Positions 8,721-18,578 are shown, counted from the stretch's first letter. The stretch is 64,000 nt of DNA from Albibacterium bauzanense (GCF_004339765.1 NZ_SMGO01000001.1:372001-436000); one strand, 5' to 3'. The notes: a model not told the origin generated them from the sequence alone. Numbers and translations: made by a program.

Positions 8721-9392
8721 CTATATTCTAATATTTGACACTGCTATGTTTTTTAACTCATCAATAACAGCTTCGGGGTTCTTAGCTGCAAATATTGCAT
8801 TTCCTGCAACTAATACATCAGCTCCGGCTTTAAGCAAATCACTCGCATTTCCTAAATTAATTCCTCCATCTACTTCAATAAGCAAACTTTCATTCTTAGC
8901 GGATGCCATAGCTATCAATTGACGGATCTTTTCATAGGTATTTTCAATAAACTTCTGACCTCCAAAACCAGGATTTACAGACATTATTAAAACAAGATCC
9001 AAATCTCCTATTACCTCACTAAGAAAAGCAACCGGAGTATGTGGATTAAGCGCAACACCTGCCTTGCAGCCAACATCTTTAATAGCCTGAATCGTACGAT
9101 GCAAATGAGTACAAGCCTCGTAATGAACCGTGATAGTATGAGCGCCACAATCTTTAAACTGTTGCAAATATCTATCTGGCTCAACAATCATTAAGTGAAC
9201 ATCAAGTGGCTTCTTTGCATAACGGCTAATAGCCGTTAAAACAGGGAAGCCAAATGATATGTTCGGAACAAATACTCCGTCCATAATATCTATATGGAAC
9301 CAATCAGCATTGCTACGATTAACCATATCTATATCTTCTTTTAAATTAGCAAAATCTGCCGATAAAAGAGATGGAGAAATTAAATGTTTCAT
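8721..9392 (-). CDS. rpe: Ribulose-phosphate 3-epimerase
   Basis: Interconverts ribulose-5-phosphate and xylulose-5-phosphate in the pentose phosphate pathway. It is a 223-aa TIM barrel. The start MKHLISPSLLSADFANL is the canonical N-terminus. WFHIDIMDG carries metal-binding His and Asp, and DVHLMI and MSVNPGFGGQKF the phosphate loop. EVDGGI carries the second catalytic Asp. The gene follows pnp by 21 nt and may be read in part from the pnp transcript. A strong terminator at 8670 ends the unit. Confidence 0.95.
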   Translation of the reverse strand: MKHLISPSLLSADFANLKEDIDMVNRSNADWFHIDIMDGVFVPNISFGFPVLTAISRYAKKPLDVHLMIVEPDRYLQQFKDCGAHTITVHYEACTHLHRTIQAIKDVGCKAGVALNPHTPVAFLSEVIGDLDLVLIMSVNPGFGGQKFIENTYEKIRQLIAMASAKNESLLIEVDGGINLGNASDLLKAGADVLVAGNAIFAAKNPEAVIDELKNIAVSNIRI

Positions 9393-9413
9393 ATTAATAA
9401 TGATAATATACTT

Positions 9414-11540
9414 TTATTTAGATTCGTCTTTTTCCGGTTTCGGAAGCAATACCTTTCTAGATAATTTAAACTTGCCTTGCTTATCAATGTCTAGCAATTT
9501 AACCTTAATTACATCGCCTACATTGAAGATGCCATCCATAGTCTCTAAACGTTTCCAATCTATTTCGGAAATATGTAGCAAACCGTCTTTTCCTGGCATA
9601 ATCTCAACAAACGCTCCAAAAGGCATAATTGATTTAACTTTACCTTCGTAGATTTCACCAATCTCTGGTTTAGCAACAATTGTTCTGATACGTCCAACGG
9701 CAGCATCAATAGCAGCCTTATTATCAGCAAACACTTGTACTATACCTTTTCCGTCTACCTCTTCAATTGAAATAGTAGCACCTGTTTCTCGTTGCATTTC
9801 CTGAATGATCTTACCTCCAGGTCCAATAATAGCACCAATAAATTCTTTATCAATTGAGAAACTAACAATCCGGGGAGCATGTGGTTTATAATCTTCACGA
9901 GGAGTAACCAACGTCTTCTTCATTTCACCCAAAATATGCAAACGAGCTTCTTTTGCCTGATCTAAAGCTTGAGTTAAAACTTCCCATTTCAAACCATTTA
10001 TTTTCAAGTCCATCTGACAAGCAACAATACCTTTTTCAGTACCTGTTACCTTAAAGTCCATATCACCTAAATGATCTTCATCTCCTAAAATATCGCTTAA
10101 TACAGCATATTTACCAGTATCCTCGTCCATGATTAAACCCATAGCAATTCCTGATACCGGAGAACTAATTTTAATACCTGCATCCATTAATGCCAACGAA
10201 CCAGCACAAACAGTAGCCATCGATGAAGAACCATTCGATTCTAAAATATCTGAAACAACCCTAATTGTATATGGATTCTCATCGCCCTTTGGTAAAACTT
10301 GTCTTAAAGAACGCATCGCTAAATTACCATGACCTACTTCTCTACGACCCGGGCCTCTATTTGGACGAACCTCACCTACCGAAAACGATGGGAAGTTATA
10401 ATGCAATATAAACTTATTGTATCCATGAATAAATGCACCATCAATCATTTGCTCCGAATCTTTCGCTCCTAATGTAACAGAAGTTAATGATTGAGTTTCG
10501 CCACGTGTAAACACAGCAGAACCATGAGCAGCAGGCAAATAATTTACTTCGCTCCAAATTGGGCGAACTGTACGAGAATCACGTCCATCTAAACGAATTC
10601 CTTCATTCAGAACTAAATTACGAACAGCAGCCGATTGTACATCATGAAAATACTTTTTTGTTAAGAAAACAGTGTCATCATCTAAGTCTTCAGTTAAAAA
10701 ACCAGAAAGAATTTCTTTGAACTGTGCTGAACGCTCCTGTTTAGGAAGACTTAATTTAGCAATCTCGTATACTTTATCATAAGATGCAGCATAAATAGAT
10801 TCACGCAATTCTGGATTAGAAGGCTCATGATTGTATTCACGTTTTACCTTTTTACCAACCATCTCTGCAAGATCAAGCTGAGCTTGAACCTGAACTTTAA
10901 TTGCTTTATGAGCAAACTCAATAGCTTCAAGCATTTCTTCTTCAGAAATCTCTTTCGCCTCTCCTTCAACCATTCCAATATCAGAAGCGGAACCGGCAAC
11001 AATAAACTCTAAAGTTGCACGCTCTAAATCTGATAAAGTTGGATTAAGAACAAGCTGGCCATCAATCTTAGCTACACGCACTTCAGAAATAGGGCCATTA
11101 AATGGAATGTCAGAAACTGCCAATGCAGCAGAAGCTGCTAAACCAGCTAAAGCATCAGGCATTATATTTTTATCTGCAGATATTAAGCTAATCATAACTT
11201 GTGTATCTGCGTGGTAATCTTCAGGAAATAATGGACGAAGCGCTCTGTCAACTAAACGTGAAATTAAAATCTCATAATCAGACAAACGTGCTTCACGACG
11301 CAAAAACCCACCGGGAATACGACCAGCTGCAGCATATTTTTCTTGATAGTCTACAGATAGAGGTAAAAAATCTGTTCCAGGTTTAGCTTCTTTAGCAGAA
11401 ACAACCGTGGCTAATAACATGGTATCACCCTGTTTTACTACAACAGAACCATCAGCCTGTTTAGCCAGTTTTCCTGTAGAGATTTCAATCTGACGACCAT
11501 CGCCTAAATCGAATGTTGTTTTAAATTCTTTATAACTCAT
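9414..11540 (-). CDS. pnp: Polynucleotide phosphorylase
   Basis: 3'-to-5' phosphorolytic exoribonuclease of mRNA decay. The ATG at 11540 gives 708 aa starting [15 protein letters not shown]. The longer frame to 11624 runs back through the pnp promoter and the rpsO terminator and is rejected. Two RNase PH domains (about 1-220 and 300-545) are followed by a KH domain with [10 protein letters not shown] and an S1 domain ([20 protein letters not shown], about 620-690). RNA-contacting [11 protein letters not shown] and the active-site region of the second PH domain are present. It lies after rpsO as in many bacteria, but with its own promoter. Confidence 0.96.
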   Translation of the reverse strand: MSYKEFKTTFDLGDGRQIEISTGKLAKQADGSVVVKQGDTMLLATVVSAKEAKPGTDFLPLSVDYQEKYAAAGRIPGGFLRREARLSDYEILISRLVDRALRPLFPEDYHADTQVMISLISADKNIMPDALAGLAASAALAVSDIPFNGPISEVRVAKIDGQLVLNPTLSDLERATLEFIVAGSASDIGMVEGEAKEISEEEMLEAIEFAHKAIKVQVQAQLDLAEMVGKKVKREYNHEPSNPELRESIYAASYDKVYEIAKLSLPKQERSAQFKEILSGFLTEDLDDDTVFLTKKYFHDVQSAAVRNLVLNEGIRLDGRDSRTVRPIWSEVNYLPAAHGSAVFTRGETQSLTSVTLGAKDSEQMIDGAFIHGYNKFILHYNFPSFSVGEVRPNRGPGRREVGHGNLAMRSLRQVLPKGDENPYTIRVVSDILESNGSSSMATVCAGSLALMDAGIKISSPVSGIAMGLIMDEDTGKYAVLSDILGDEDHLGDMDFKVTGTEKGIVACQMDLKINGLKWEVLTQALDQAKEARLHILGEMKKTLVTPREDYKPHAPRIVSFSIDKEFIGAIIGPGGKIIQEMQRETGATISIEEVDGKGIVQVFADNKAAIDAAVGRIRTIVAKPEIGEIYEGKVKSIMPFGAFVEIMPGKDGLLHISEIDWKRLETMDGIFNVGDVIKVKLLDIDKQGKFKLSRKVLLPKPEKDESK

Positions 11541-11554
11541 TTTTGTTTCGATAT

Positions 11555-11581
11555 AATACGGTTTCATCTTCAAGCCGTATT
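11555..11581 (-). promoter_or_regulatory. Hairpin in the pnp 5' leader
   Basis: Arms 11555-11564 and 11572-11581 pair over 10 bp with one C-A mismatch and a 7-nt loop, 15 nt upstream of the pnp ATG. In E. coli, pnp is autoregulated through a leader hairpin cut by RNase III. A similar role here is only an analogy. Confidence 0.45.
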
Positions 11582-11607
11582 CTGTTAATATATTGTATTG
11601 TGTTTTG

Positions 11608-11615
11608 CAAAAATA
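11608..11615 (-). promoter_or_regulatory. -7 element TATTTTTG for pnp
   Basis: Read on the minus strand the bases are TATTTTTG, matching TAnnTTTG, about 68 nt upstream of the pnp ATG. The element is made from the T-run that ends the rpsO terminator. Confidence 0.55.
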
Positions 11616-11616
11616 A

Positions 11617-11644
11617 AAAGCCATCTCCGGTTTGGGATGGCTTT
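11617..11644 (-). terminator. Terminator of rpsO
   Basis: 9-bp stem 11617-11625 against 11636-11644 (AAAGCCATC and complement), 10-nt loop, followed on the minus strand by TTTTTATTTTTG. It lies 19 nt past the rpsO stop. Confidence 0.8.
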
Positions 11645-11663
11645 CTCAAAATTTTCCTGATTT

Positions 11664-11942
11664 CTATTTGATAATATCTCTCAGTTTTAAGGCTTTGATA
11701 ATCGCACGGTATCTTTCGATATCTTTTTTATAAAGATACGCTAATAAACCACGGCGTTTACCTACCAATTTTTGAAGTGCTAACTGAGTAGAAAAATCTT
11801 TTCTGTTTTTCTTTAAATGCTCAGTCAAATGAGCAATACGATGTGTAAATAAGGCAACTTGTCCTTCTGTAGATCCCGTATTGGTTTCTGATTCTGCGAA
11901 TGTTTTAAAAATCTCCGCTTTGTACTCTTTACTTAAATACAT
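11664..11942 (-). CDS. rpsO: 30S ribosomal protein S15
   Basis: Primary 16S rRNA-binding protein of the small-subunit platform. It is 92 aa, close to the usual 88-90. The family signature is clear: GSTEGQVALFTHRIAHLTEHL at about 23-43 and the C-terminal LVGKRRGLLAYLYKKD. It is followed by a terminator and then pnp, the common rpsO-pnp arrangement. A TATTTTTG promoter element lies about 40 nt upstream. A thioesterase gene starts divergently at 12044. Confidence 0.97.
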   Translation of the reverse strand: MYLSKEYKAEIFKTFAESETNTGSTEGQVALFTHRIAHLTEHLKKNRKDFSTQLALQKLVGKRRGLLAYLYKKDIERYRAIIKALKLRDIIK

Positions 11943-11981
11943 TACCTGAATAATATTAAAGTGTAATTAATTAATTTTATG

Positions 11982-11989
11982 CAAAAATA
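11982..11989 (-). promoter_or_regulatory. -7 element TATTTTTG for rpsO
   Basis: The minus-strand sequence is TATTTTTG, matching TAnnTTTG, 40 nt before the rpsO ATG at 11942. Confidence 0.5.
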
Positions 11990-12043
11990 AGGTATATATC
12001 TTATATTACAATGAATTGGCTTATAATTTTTTAATTTAACTAC

Positions 12044-12457
12044 ATGAAGATTTATTCCCGTTTCAAAACCTCCTATAAGGTCAGGCCTGATGATATCGAT
12101 ATGTTTCAACATGTTCACAACAGCAGATACTTTGATTATGTAATGGCTGCCCGCTATGATCAAATGCGAGAATGCTATGGCATGAGCATGGAAGAGTTTA
12201 TGAACAATGGTTATGGATGGGTAGTTCGTACTGCTCATATCGACTATAAAAGAGCGTTAACAATGGGACAAGAGTTTACTGTTGAAACAGGAATTGAAAG
12301 TATAAACTCAAAAGGATGTAGAGTTAATTTCGAAATACAAATTACAAAAACCGGAAAAACAGCTTGCGATGGTTGGTTTGATTATATATTAATCGACATT
12401 AAAACTGCAAAATCCGTCCATGTAACCCAGGAAATGATCGATAAATTCTCAATCTAA
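12044..12457 (+). CDS. Acyl-CoA thioesterase, 4HBT/YbgC hotdog family
   Basis: 137-aa single hotdog domain. VRPDDIDMFQHVHNSRYFDYV at about 13-33 is the family motif with the catalytic Asp and the following HxxN before the long helix. The last strand region GCRVNFEIQITKTGK is also typical. Such enzymes hydrolyse acyl-CoA thioesters; the physiological substrate cannot be read from sequence. The gene is monocistronic, divergent from rpsO, and nearly touches the convergent rnz (5 bp between stops). Confidence 0.85.
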   Translation: MKIYSRFKTSYKVRPDDIDMFQHVHNSRYFDYVMAARYDQMRECYGMSMEEFMNNGYGWVVRTAHIDYKRALTMGQEFTVETGIESINSKGCRVNFEIQITKTGKTACDGWFDYILIDIKTAKSVHVTQEMIDKFSI

Positions 12458-12462
12458 CTCCC

Positions 12463-13377
12463 TTATTCAACAGGAAATGTAACCCCTTCCATAGCTAAAA
12501 AAGAATTCTGAAACACACTTTTACTTTCATTCAGTAAAGGTTCCAGATTTCGATAGCGGGCTGAAAAATGCCCGAGAAGTAATTTCTTTGCCAGTACATT
12601 TTTAGCAATCACACCAGCTTGTAAAGCTGTAGTATGATATGTTTCAACTGCCCTTAATAACAGGTCATTTAAAAATGTGGCTTCATGATATAATAAGTTC
12701 ACACCTTTTATAGAATCATGGTAACTACCAGAATCAAGCGTGTCTGAACAAAATGCATAGCTACGCGTTAACGGTGGCGGATAAGTAAGCTCTGCAGATT
12801 TATATACTTTACCATCATCAGAAACACAATCCATTCCTTGTTTTAAAACCGGCAAACACTCTGTTGGCACCCCTTGAGCCTTTACGGCCTCTATGTTAAT
12901 TTTTGCCAATCGGGCTCTTTCATCAAAGCGAAAACCAGTACAAGGAATACGATGATCTAAAGGAAAGCTGCGAACAATAACATCATCATTCTCTAATATT
13001 ACTTGCTCCTGCGAAGGTTGAACAGGATGAAAAATTAATGGATAACGTAACCTGGTATCAGAATGCAGCAAATGAATATCTATAATTTCCTTTAATTCCG
13101 GAGGACCAAATAACGTCAGTTCTTCTTTACGACCAATTAAATGCATGGAAGAAATCAGGCCTACTAAACCTAAATAATGATCTCCATGCAAATGACTGAT
13201 AAAAATATACTTTATTCTAGAAGATTTTATATTATACTTCATTAACTGAAGCTGGGTTCCTTCTCCACAGTCAATTAAATACAGCTTCTCATTTATATTT
13301 AATACTTGCGAAGTCTGGTTACGCCCATAGGCCGGCGTGGCTGAATTACTACCTAATATTGTTAATTCAAATGTCAT
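12463..13377 (-). CDS. rnz: Ribonuclease Z
   Basis: Zinc-dependent endonuclease that trims tRNA 3' trailers. It is 304 aa with a beta-lactamase fold. The metal motif HLHGDH is at 62-67. PLDHRIPCTGFRF and CSDT supply further metal ligands, and the final histidine is in LLGHFSARY. The exosite insertion between about 150 and 205 is short, as in bacterial rnz. The start overlaps the end of the STAS gene by 4 bases (ATGA), so they are translationally coupled in the phoH-purC-STAS-rnz operon. Confidence 0.93.
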   Translation of the reverse strand: MTFELTILGSNSATPAYGRNQTSQVLNINEKLYLIDCGEGTQLQLMKYNIKSSRIKYIFISHLHGDHYLGLVGLISSMHLIGRKEELTLFGPPELKEIIDIHLLHSDTRLRYPLIFHPVQPSQEQVILENDDVIVRSFPLDHRIPCTGFRFDERARLAKINIEAVKAQGVPTECLPVLKQGMDCVSDDGKVYKSAELTYPPPLTRSYAFCSDTLDSGSYHDSIKGVNLLYHEATFLNDLLLRAVETYHTTALQAGVIAKNVLAKKLLLGHFSARYRNLEPLLNESKSVFQNSFLAMEGVTFPVE

Positions 13378-13763
13378 CCTTCTTCTGATGCCGAAGACCC
13401 TCTAAACTCTTTCTCCAATTCTTCCATAAAAACAATATCTTCAGCCTCTTGAATTGTAGGCACCGATAAAAGAACCTCATCTAGCTTACAGATTTCAATC
13501 AATTGAGAAATCTCTGAATTAGCATGTGCAAGAATAAAAATCCCTCCCAATGCTTTACACATTCTATGAGCCATCAATGCAGAGCGTAAACCTGATGAAT
13601 CAATCTCTTCTACTTCAGAAAGATCTAATACAATGTTTCGTTGTCCGTCTGTATTAATGCGAACAAATTCTGATTTAACTTGTGGTGCGGCACTCCCATC
13701 CAATACTTTTTCATGTGGTTTCAAAACCACATACCGCTCATGCCTATCAATTGTAAATTTCAT
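13374..13763 (-). CDS. STAS-domain protein, anti-anti-sigma-like
   Basis: 129 aa. A single STAS domain covers about 1-105. LDLSEVEEIDSSGLRS at 46-61 is the signature around the phosphorylatable Ser56/Ser57. In well-studied relatives (SpoIIAA, RsbV) this serine is phosphorylated by an anti-sigma kinase, and the unphosphorylated form releases a sigma factor. No such kinase or sigma gene is nearby, so its partner is unknown. The last 25 residues are acidic. It sits between purC (19-nt gap) and rnz (4-nt overlap). Confidence 0.85.
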   Translation of the reverse strand: MKFTIDRHERYVVLKPHEKVLDGSAAPQVKSEFVRINTDGQRNIVLDLSEVEEIDSSGLRSALMAHRMCKALGGIFILAHANSEISQLIEICKLDEVLLSVPTIQEAEDIVFMEELEKEFRGSSASEEG

Positions 13764-13782
13764 CTTGCTCGTATTTGTATTA

Positions 13783-14736
13783 CTATTCTACCTCTAATCT
13801 ATCTATTGCTGCCAATATATTTGATTCTACTCGTTTATTTATATCTCCCGAATTCGGATAATCAAAATCTTCACCAACTATATGCTCATATAACTCAATA
13901 TACCGTTCCGAAATAGATTGAACCACTTCATCTGTCATTAGCGGAACCTGCTGCCCCTCTTTTCCTTGAAATCCATTTTCAATTAGCCATTTACGAACAA
14001 ATTCCTTCGATAATTGTCTTTGCGGATCTCCTGCCTCTTGTAATTTATCATAAGAATCAGCATAAAAATACCTGGAGGAGTCAGGTGTATGGATCTCATC
14101 CATCAAATAAATCTGATCTCCTACTTTCCCGTATTCATACTTCGTATCTACTAAAATCAGTCCGCGCTCTGCAGCAATCTCAGCTCCCCTTTTATACAGA
14201 GCCTTTGTATATTTTACTAATTTAGTATAATCTTCTCTACTTACAATCCCTTGTTTCAATATTTCTTTCTCAGAGATATCTTCATCATGCCCTACTGCTG
14301 CTTTTGTTGTAGGAGTAATGATAGGTTCAGGCAACTTATCATTTTCATTTAAACCATCTGGCAACCTTTCTCCGCACACTTCTCTTTTTCCTAATTGATA
14401 TTCGCGCCATGCATGACCAGATAAATAACCTCTGATCACCATTTCTACTTTAAAAGGCTTACAAATACGTCCGATACTTACATTCGGATCAGGAACATCA
14501 ATCAACCAATTCGGGATAATATCCTCCGTTGCTTTGAGTGCTCTTGCTGCAATTAAATTTAAAACTTGTCCTTTAAATGGAATAGCTCGTGGTAAAACTA
14601 CATCAAATGCAGAGATTCGGTCACTAACAACCATTGCCAGGTATTTATTATCGATGGTATATACATCCCTCACTTTCCCTTTATAAAAGGCAGTCTGCTT
14701 AGGAAAATTAAAACTGGTTTCTTTTAAAGCGTTCAT
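13783..14736 (-). CDS. purC: Phosphoribosylaminoimidazole-succinocarboxamide (SAICAR) synthase
   Basis: Joins CAIR with aspartate in purine synthesis using ATP. It is 317 aa, in the size range of the longer yeast-like form. [12 protein letters not shown] at 17-28 is the N-terminal ATP-binding motif. [14 protein letters not shown] and [18 protein letters not shown] are the two classic SAICAR synthetase signatures, and [10 protein letters not shown] and [14 protein letters not shown] the third region. It is 10 nt after phoH in the same operon. Confidence 0.95.
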   Translation of the reverse strand: MNALKETSFNFPKQTAFYKGKVRDVYTIDNKYLAMVVSDRISAFDVVLPRAIPFKGQVLNLIAARALKATEDIIPNWLIDVPDPNVSIGRICKPFKVEMVIRGYLSGHAWREYQLGKREVCGERLPDGLNENDKLPEPIITPTTKAAVGHDEDISEKEILKQGIVSREDYTKLVKYTKALYKRGAEIAAERGLILVDTKYEYGKVGDQIYLMDEIHTPDSSRYFYADSYDKLQEAGDPQRQLSKEFVRKWLIENGFQGKEGQQVPLMTDEVVQSISERYIELYEHIVGEDFDYPNSGDINKRVESNILAAIDRLEVE

Positions 14737-14746
14737 CTTTATTCTA

Positions 14747-15718
14747 TTAAATATCTCCGTAAGCAGATAATATACTTTTAACCAATTTATGCCTTACTAC
14801 ATCACTTCCACTCAAATAAATAACATCAATGCCTTCAATATTATCTAGTAGTTTAATAGCCGTGTTTAATCCAGATTGTTGCTTTTTTGGTAAATCTATC
14901 TGAGTAACATCGCCTGTAACAATAAACTTTGCAGTTGGCCCCATCCTTGTTAAAAACATCTTCATTTGCATATCCGTTGCATTCTGGGCTTCATCCAAAA
15001 TAACAAAGCAATTATCCAATGTCCTCCCTCTCATAAATGCCAAAGGTGCAACTTCAATAATCCTGTTTTCCAACATATATTTAAGCTTTTCAACCGGAAT
15101 CATATCATCCAATGCATCATATAGAGGTCTTAGATACGGATCCACCTTTTCTTTTAAATCACCAGGCAAAAAACCAAGATTCTCACCAGCCTCTACAGCC
15201 GGCCGGGTAAGAATAATTCTCTTAATTTCTTTATTTCTAAGAGCTCTAACAGCCAATGCTACGGCAGTATAAGTTTTACCAGTTCCAGCGGGCCCAATAG
15301 CAAAAATAATGTCATTCTTATGAATGCTATCAACCATCTTTCTCTGGTTAGGCGTCCTGGCCTTAATAACTACACCATTTGGCCCAAAAACAATAGGTTC
15401 TCCCCCACCGGGTGCAACTAATTCTTTCCCTTTTGCAGAACCTTTTTCAACAGTTTTCACTGAGTTTTTAGAATCGTAAATTGTTTCAATATCTCTTTCA
15501 ATGAGATTATTATATTTCTCAACATGAGCCATTAAGGCATCAAAATACAATCGAAACTCTTCAAGTTCTTTAACATCCCCTAAAACAGTGAGATCGGTAC
15601 CTCGCGCAACCATCTTTAGTTTTGGAAAATATTTTCTTATTAATTTGAAATGCTCATTTTCCGGACCCCATAATATTTGAGGGTCAATTTGTTCTAGATT
15701 AATTTTTATTTCACTCAA
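14747..15718 (-). CDS. phoH: PhoH family ATPase
   Basis: 323 aa, cytoplasmic. The N-terminal part (about 1-115) is the KH-like region of the YbeZ/PhoH branch. The ATPase domain has Walker A GPAGTGKT at 142-149, then [19 protein letters not shown] and Walker [11 protein letters not shown]. PhoH proteins are RNA-associated ATPases often linked to YbeY and ribosome maturation; the precise role here is not shown. It is the first gene of the phoH-purC-STAS-rnz operon and is divergent from the gene at 15886. Confidence 0.92.
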   Translation of the reverse strand: MSEIKINLEQIDPQILWGPENEHFKLIRKYFPKLKMVARGTDLTVLGDVKELEEFRLYFDALMAHVEKYNNLIERDIETIYDSKNSVKTVEKGSAKGKELVAPGGGEPIVFGPNGVVIKARTPNQRKMVDSIHKNDIIFAIGPAGTGKTYTAVALAVRALRNKEIKRIILTRPAVEAGENLGFLPGDLKEKVDPYLRPLYDALDDMIPVEKLKYMLENRIIEVAPLAFMRGRTLDNCFVILDEAQNATDMQMKMFLTRMGPTAKFIVTGDVTQIDLPKKQQSGLNTAIKLLDNIEGIDVIYLSGSDVVRHKLVKSILSAYGDI

Positions 15719-15832
15719 ATTAATGTTTTTAGAAGGCTAAATTATATGTAATAAATTTGAATCTTTGCAGATCAAATTCCTTACGCAAGATTACTAATAA
15801 TGGAGCATAAAAAAAAGCAAAATAATTCTGCT

Positions 15833-15840
15833 TATGTTTG
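15833..15840 (+). promoter_or_regulatory. -7 element TATGTTTG upstream of the SAM hydrolase gene
   Basis: TATGTTTG matches TAnnTTTG and lies 46 nt before the ATG at 15886. Confidence 0.45.
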
Positions 15841-15885
15841 CAAAAATGAGTTAAAACCAAATTTGGATTTGAGGAGACGTTTTTA

Positions 15886-16674
15886 ATGATGGGTATAATT
15901 ACTTTAACTACTGATTTAGGACATAAAGACTTCTATCAAGCTGCATTAAAAGGAAGCATCTTGTCGCTACATCCTACCGTAAGGATCATTGATATATCTC
16001 ATGATATTGCACCCTTTGATCTACAACAAGCAGCCTTTATTTTAAAGAATTCTTATCCGTATTTTCCCAAAAAGACAGTGCATTTAATTGGCATTGATTC
16101 AGTCTACAACGAAAACACAAAATACCTGGCATTAAAGTACAATGGGTATTATTTTATTGGTGCAGATAATGGAATCTTTTCATTAATTTTTGAAAATCAA
16201 CCAGAAGAAATAGTAGAATTATCCATTATACAAGACTTGAAATTTCTACATTTCCCATTAACTGATATTTTCGCAAAAGCTGCCTGCCATTTAGCTAAAG
16301 GTGGCAAACTAGCTGAAATTGGCGAGCCAGTGACCGAACTCGTTCAGCGACGGGTTTTTGAACCTATTGTAGAGCCTGATGCAATTCAAGGAAGCGTAAT
16401 TTACATTGATTCATTCCAGAATGTTATAACCAATATCCATAAAGAATTATTTACTAAAATTCAAAAGGAACGTCCTTTTACGCTTTTTTTCAAACGAAAC
16501 GAAACTATCAATCAATTAAGCTGGCATTATAACGAGGTTCCTGAAGGAGAGAAACTTTGCCTGTTCGGTATCAGTAATTACCTTGAAATTGCCATTAACA
16601 AAGGAAATGCCAGTGGATTATTAGGTCTGCAAACTGATAATATCGTAAGAATTGAATTCCAAAATAAAAAGTAA
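15886..16674 (+). CDS. SAM hydroxide adenosyltransferase (DUF62/chlorinase-fluorinase-like family)
   Basis: 262 aa. TLTTDLGHKDFYQAALKG at 6-23 is the N-terminal signature with the conserved Asp, and GIDSVY, GADNGIFSL and the central FPLTDIFAKAACHLA are family motifs. The C-terminal domain (about 170-262) contains YIDSFQNVITNI. Members hydrolyse S-adenosylmethionine to adenosine and methionine; the halogenating relatives form a minor branch. A second methionine codon at 15889 is an alternative start. The next gene starts 2 nt after its stop, so they are an operon. Confidence 0.88.
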   Translation: MMGIITLTTDLGHKDFYQAALKGSILSLHPTVRIIDISHDIAPFDLQQAAFILKNSYPYFPKKTVHLIGIDSVYNENTKYLALKYNGYYFIGADNGIFSLIFENQPEEIVELSIIQDLKFLHFPLTDIFAKAACHLAKGGKLAEIGEPVTELVQRRVFEPIVEPDAIQGSVIYIDSFQNVITNIHKELFTKIQKERPFTLFFKRNETINQLSWHYNEVPEGEKLCLFGISNYLEIAINKGNASGLLGLQTDNIVRIEFQNKK

Positions 16675-16675
16675 A

Positions 16676-17188
16676 ATGAACTACAAGATATTTTTATTTT
16701 TTGTCTTCATACTTTTAAGCTATCAACCACTTTTAGCTCAAGACACCTTAGCTTATGAAGTACAACGTCAGCGAGTAAATTCCTTACTTGACCAACGCAG
16801 TGCTCGTTTCGGGCAGTTTGATCAGAGCCTAAAAGCTCGCACAGGAATCTTTGGTTTGAAAACCAAAAAAGATATGCAAGCTTCCATTGATATTTTAAAA
16901 GAAATTGTTGCTACCGATAATAATATTTTTAAAGAAACTAAGGTATTATTAGAATACAAAGACATGGAGAAAACCTTCATCTCTTCCGAGGCAGAACAAT
17001 CAACTAAACGTATCAATGGTTATGTTAACACAATCAGCAAGCTTCAAAAAAACCAGGAAGAGCAGTTACTAAAAATTCAGGAAATCCAACAAACATCGAA
17101 TCGTTATCTCGTTATTTCTCTCTTCAGTACCCTTGCAGTAATTATACTTGCTTTTCTCCTGATAAAGACTAGAAACAAAAAACGCTAG
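16676..17188 (+). CDS. Membrane-anchored exported protein of unknown function
   Basis: 170 aa from the ATG at 16676, 1 nt after the upstream stop; an in-frame ATG at 16652 would overlap that gene and spoil the signal peptide. An N-terminal signal peptide of about 21 residues ends at LLAQ. It is followed by a helical, coiled-coil-prone domain (about 25-135) rich in Gln, Lys and Glu, and one transmembrane helix at about 145-163 with a basic RNKKR tail. The topology is therefore a periplasmic helical domain anchored at its C-terminus. No family is recognised. Confidence 0.65.
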   Translation: MNYKIFLFFVFILLSYQPLLAQDTLAYEVQRQRVNSLLDQRSARFGQFDQSLKARTGIFGLKTKKDMQASIDILKEIVATDNNIFKETKVLLEYKDMEKTFISSEAEQSTKRINGYVNTISKLQKNQEEQLLKIQEIQQTSNRYLVISLFSTLAVIILAFLLIKTRNKKR

Positions 17189-17204
17189 ATAACATCAATA
17201 CTTT

Positions 17205-17243
17205 ATGCAAAAGCCCCTCTGAAATTCAGAGGGGCTTTTGCAT
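17205..17243. terminator. Strong bidirectional terminator
   Basis: Perfect inverted repeat, 19-nt arms (17205-17223 and 17225-17243, containing AAGCCCCTCTGAA), between convergent genes ending at 17188 and 17271. The arms carry internal T4 and A4 runs, so it can act on both strands. Confidence 0.88.
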
Positions 17244-17270
17244 AAAAAATTATAGAAAACCTTTGGTCTT

Positions 17271-17810
17271 TTAGAACTTAATGGTAATTCCCGCATTCAA
17301 TACCGAAACACCATAACCTAGTTCAGCATAACCGCCTATTTGTTCACTGAAGAACCATCTTCCACCCAGAAAACCCGAAAAGCCCAAACCACTGCCATAG
17401 CTGTTACTCATGGAATCATCATCTCCATCTGAGGAATATTTCACAATATTATACCCAAGCATAACTCCTCCATAAACATCAAGATCCGGAACATTGGTAA
17501 AGCCATTATAATGGTAGGCACCTCTTGCACCTACGATCGTGTAGTTCCATTTAGCGGTATATCCCAAATCAGTGTATTTGTAACCGGTATTGCCAATATA
17601 ACCACCAAGGCTGATCACGCCTGGGCCACCAATATCCCACATGCCATGATCTAGCGATACAGAAATAGCAGGACGCGCTTTTCCTAAGCCGCCTAAAGCG
17701 GTTCCCAGGCCTATACCAGCATTTGCCATAGTTGTTCCATTTTGAAATTGCTGCGCATGGACAGCCCCAGCGATAAAGATCACCAAGAGAGTAAAAATTG
17801 CTTTTTTCAT
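17271..17810 (-). CDS. Outer membrane beta-barrel protein
   Basis: 179 aa. The signal peptide ends near HAQ at residue 20. The rest is glycine- and aromatic-rich with alternating hydrophobic residues (for example SLGGYIGN, VGARGAYHYNG, GGVMLGYN) and ends in ...AGITIKF, a C-terminal aromatic strand typical of outer membrane barrels. At this size an eight-strand barrel is likely. The substrate or role is unknown. The gene lies 46 nt downstream of a lipoprotein gene on the same strand and shares a bidirectional terminator with its convergent neighbour. Confidence 0.8.
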   Translation of the reverse strand: MKKAIFTLLVIFIAGAVHAQQFQNGTTMANAGIGLGTALGGLGKARPAISVSLDHGMWDIGGPGVISLGGYIGNTGYKYTDLGYTAKWNYTIVGARGAYHYNGFTNVPDLDVYGGVMLGYNIVKYSSDGDDDSMSNSYGSGLGFSGFLGGRWFFSEQIGGYAELGYGVSVLNAGITIKF

Positions 17811-17856
17811 AATTTATATAGTAATTTAGTTAAAACAAAGTAATTAGATGTTTATC

Positions 17857-18465
17857 CTACTTTTGACATTTACAAACGGCGCCCCCCACTAAAACTCCAT
17901 CGACAGTGGCTTCAACATAATGTTTGCGACCAATTATTATTTCCGCTTCCACAGGAACAAGTCCTAACTCCTTAACATCACCTCCTACCTCGTCTTGTTT
18001 CATCACTGTCCCTGATACTTTCATACGGATTCGTTGATCAGAATTCTCCACCAGAGTAATGGTAGCATTACCCCATTCACCTTCTTCTTCAAAACCATAA
18101 AGAGGAAATAATCCAGACTCATTTGCTTGAAATGACGTTGCACCAAAAAAACCTACAGGATAAGTTCCTTCAGGTAACTTGCTGTTAAAGCGACCATTGT
18201 ATGCAACAGCATCCATCACAGATTCCTCGCTTGGATCTGTTTTTGCCTGAGTTATCCTAAACGAAAAAATATCCTCCGCAGATGACGTTGTGATCACAAT
18301 ATTATCCTGACCAAACTGATTTGGAAGTGTTGTCTGCCCATCTATTGTAACTTTGTACAAACATTCGGCACTACCTTCCATACCGAGATCATCATTCTCT
18401 TTTACACAAGCTGTTGTTGTTAATGCTATAAAGCATAAAGACATCATTTTCTTAATTGCTATCAT
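17857..18465 (-). CDS. Lipoprotein of unknown function
   Basis: 202 aa. N-terminal MIAIKKMMSLCFIALTTTAC is a lipoprotein signal with the lipidated Cys at 20, followed by acidic residues (KENDD), as often seen for outward-facing Bacteroidota lipoproteins. The mature part is beta-rich without a recognised domain and ends in a Cys-containing GGAVCKCQK. The promoter region (18466-18615) is shared with the divergent histidine kinase, so the lipoprotein, the barrel gene and the two-component system may be one regulatory unit. Confidence 0.7.
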   Translation of the reverse strand: MIAIKKMMSLCFIALTTTACVKENDDLGMEGSAECLYKVTIDGQTTLPNQFGQDNIVITTSSAEDIFSFRITQAKTDPSEESVMDAVAYNGRFNSKLPEGTYPVGFFGATSFQANESGLFPLYGFEEEGEWGNATITLVENSDQRIRMKVSGTVMKQDEVGGDVKELGLVPVEAEIIIGRKHYVEATVDGVLVGGAVCKCQK

Positions 18466-18578
18466 TATTTTTCTATTTTAGTGTTTACAATTTCTATCCA
18501 GAGCCGGCTGACAAATTAATCAACCTCTTTTCCTTTATGATGAAAGCAAAGTTAAGGCGGCCATATTTTATACAATAC

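Noticed and set aside
11541-11624. Longer pnp start
   Set aside because: It would run through the pnp promoter element and the rpsO terminator, and the added residues are not family-like.
11942-12238. Minus-strand frame upstream of rpsO
   Set aside because: It overlaps the thioesterase gene and the rpsO promoter, and has no family resemblance.
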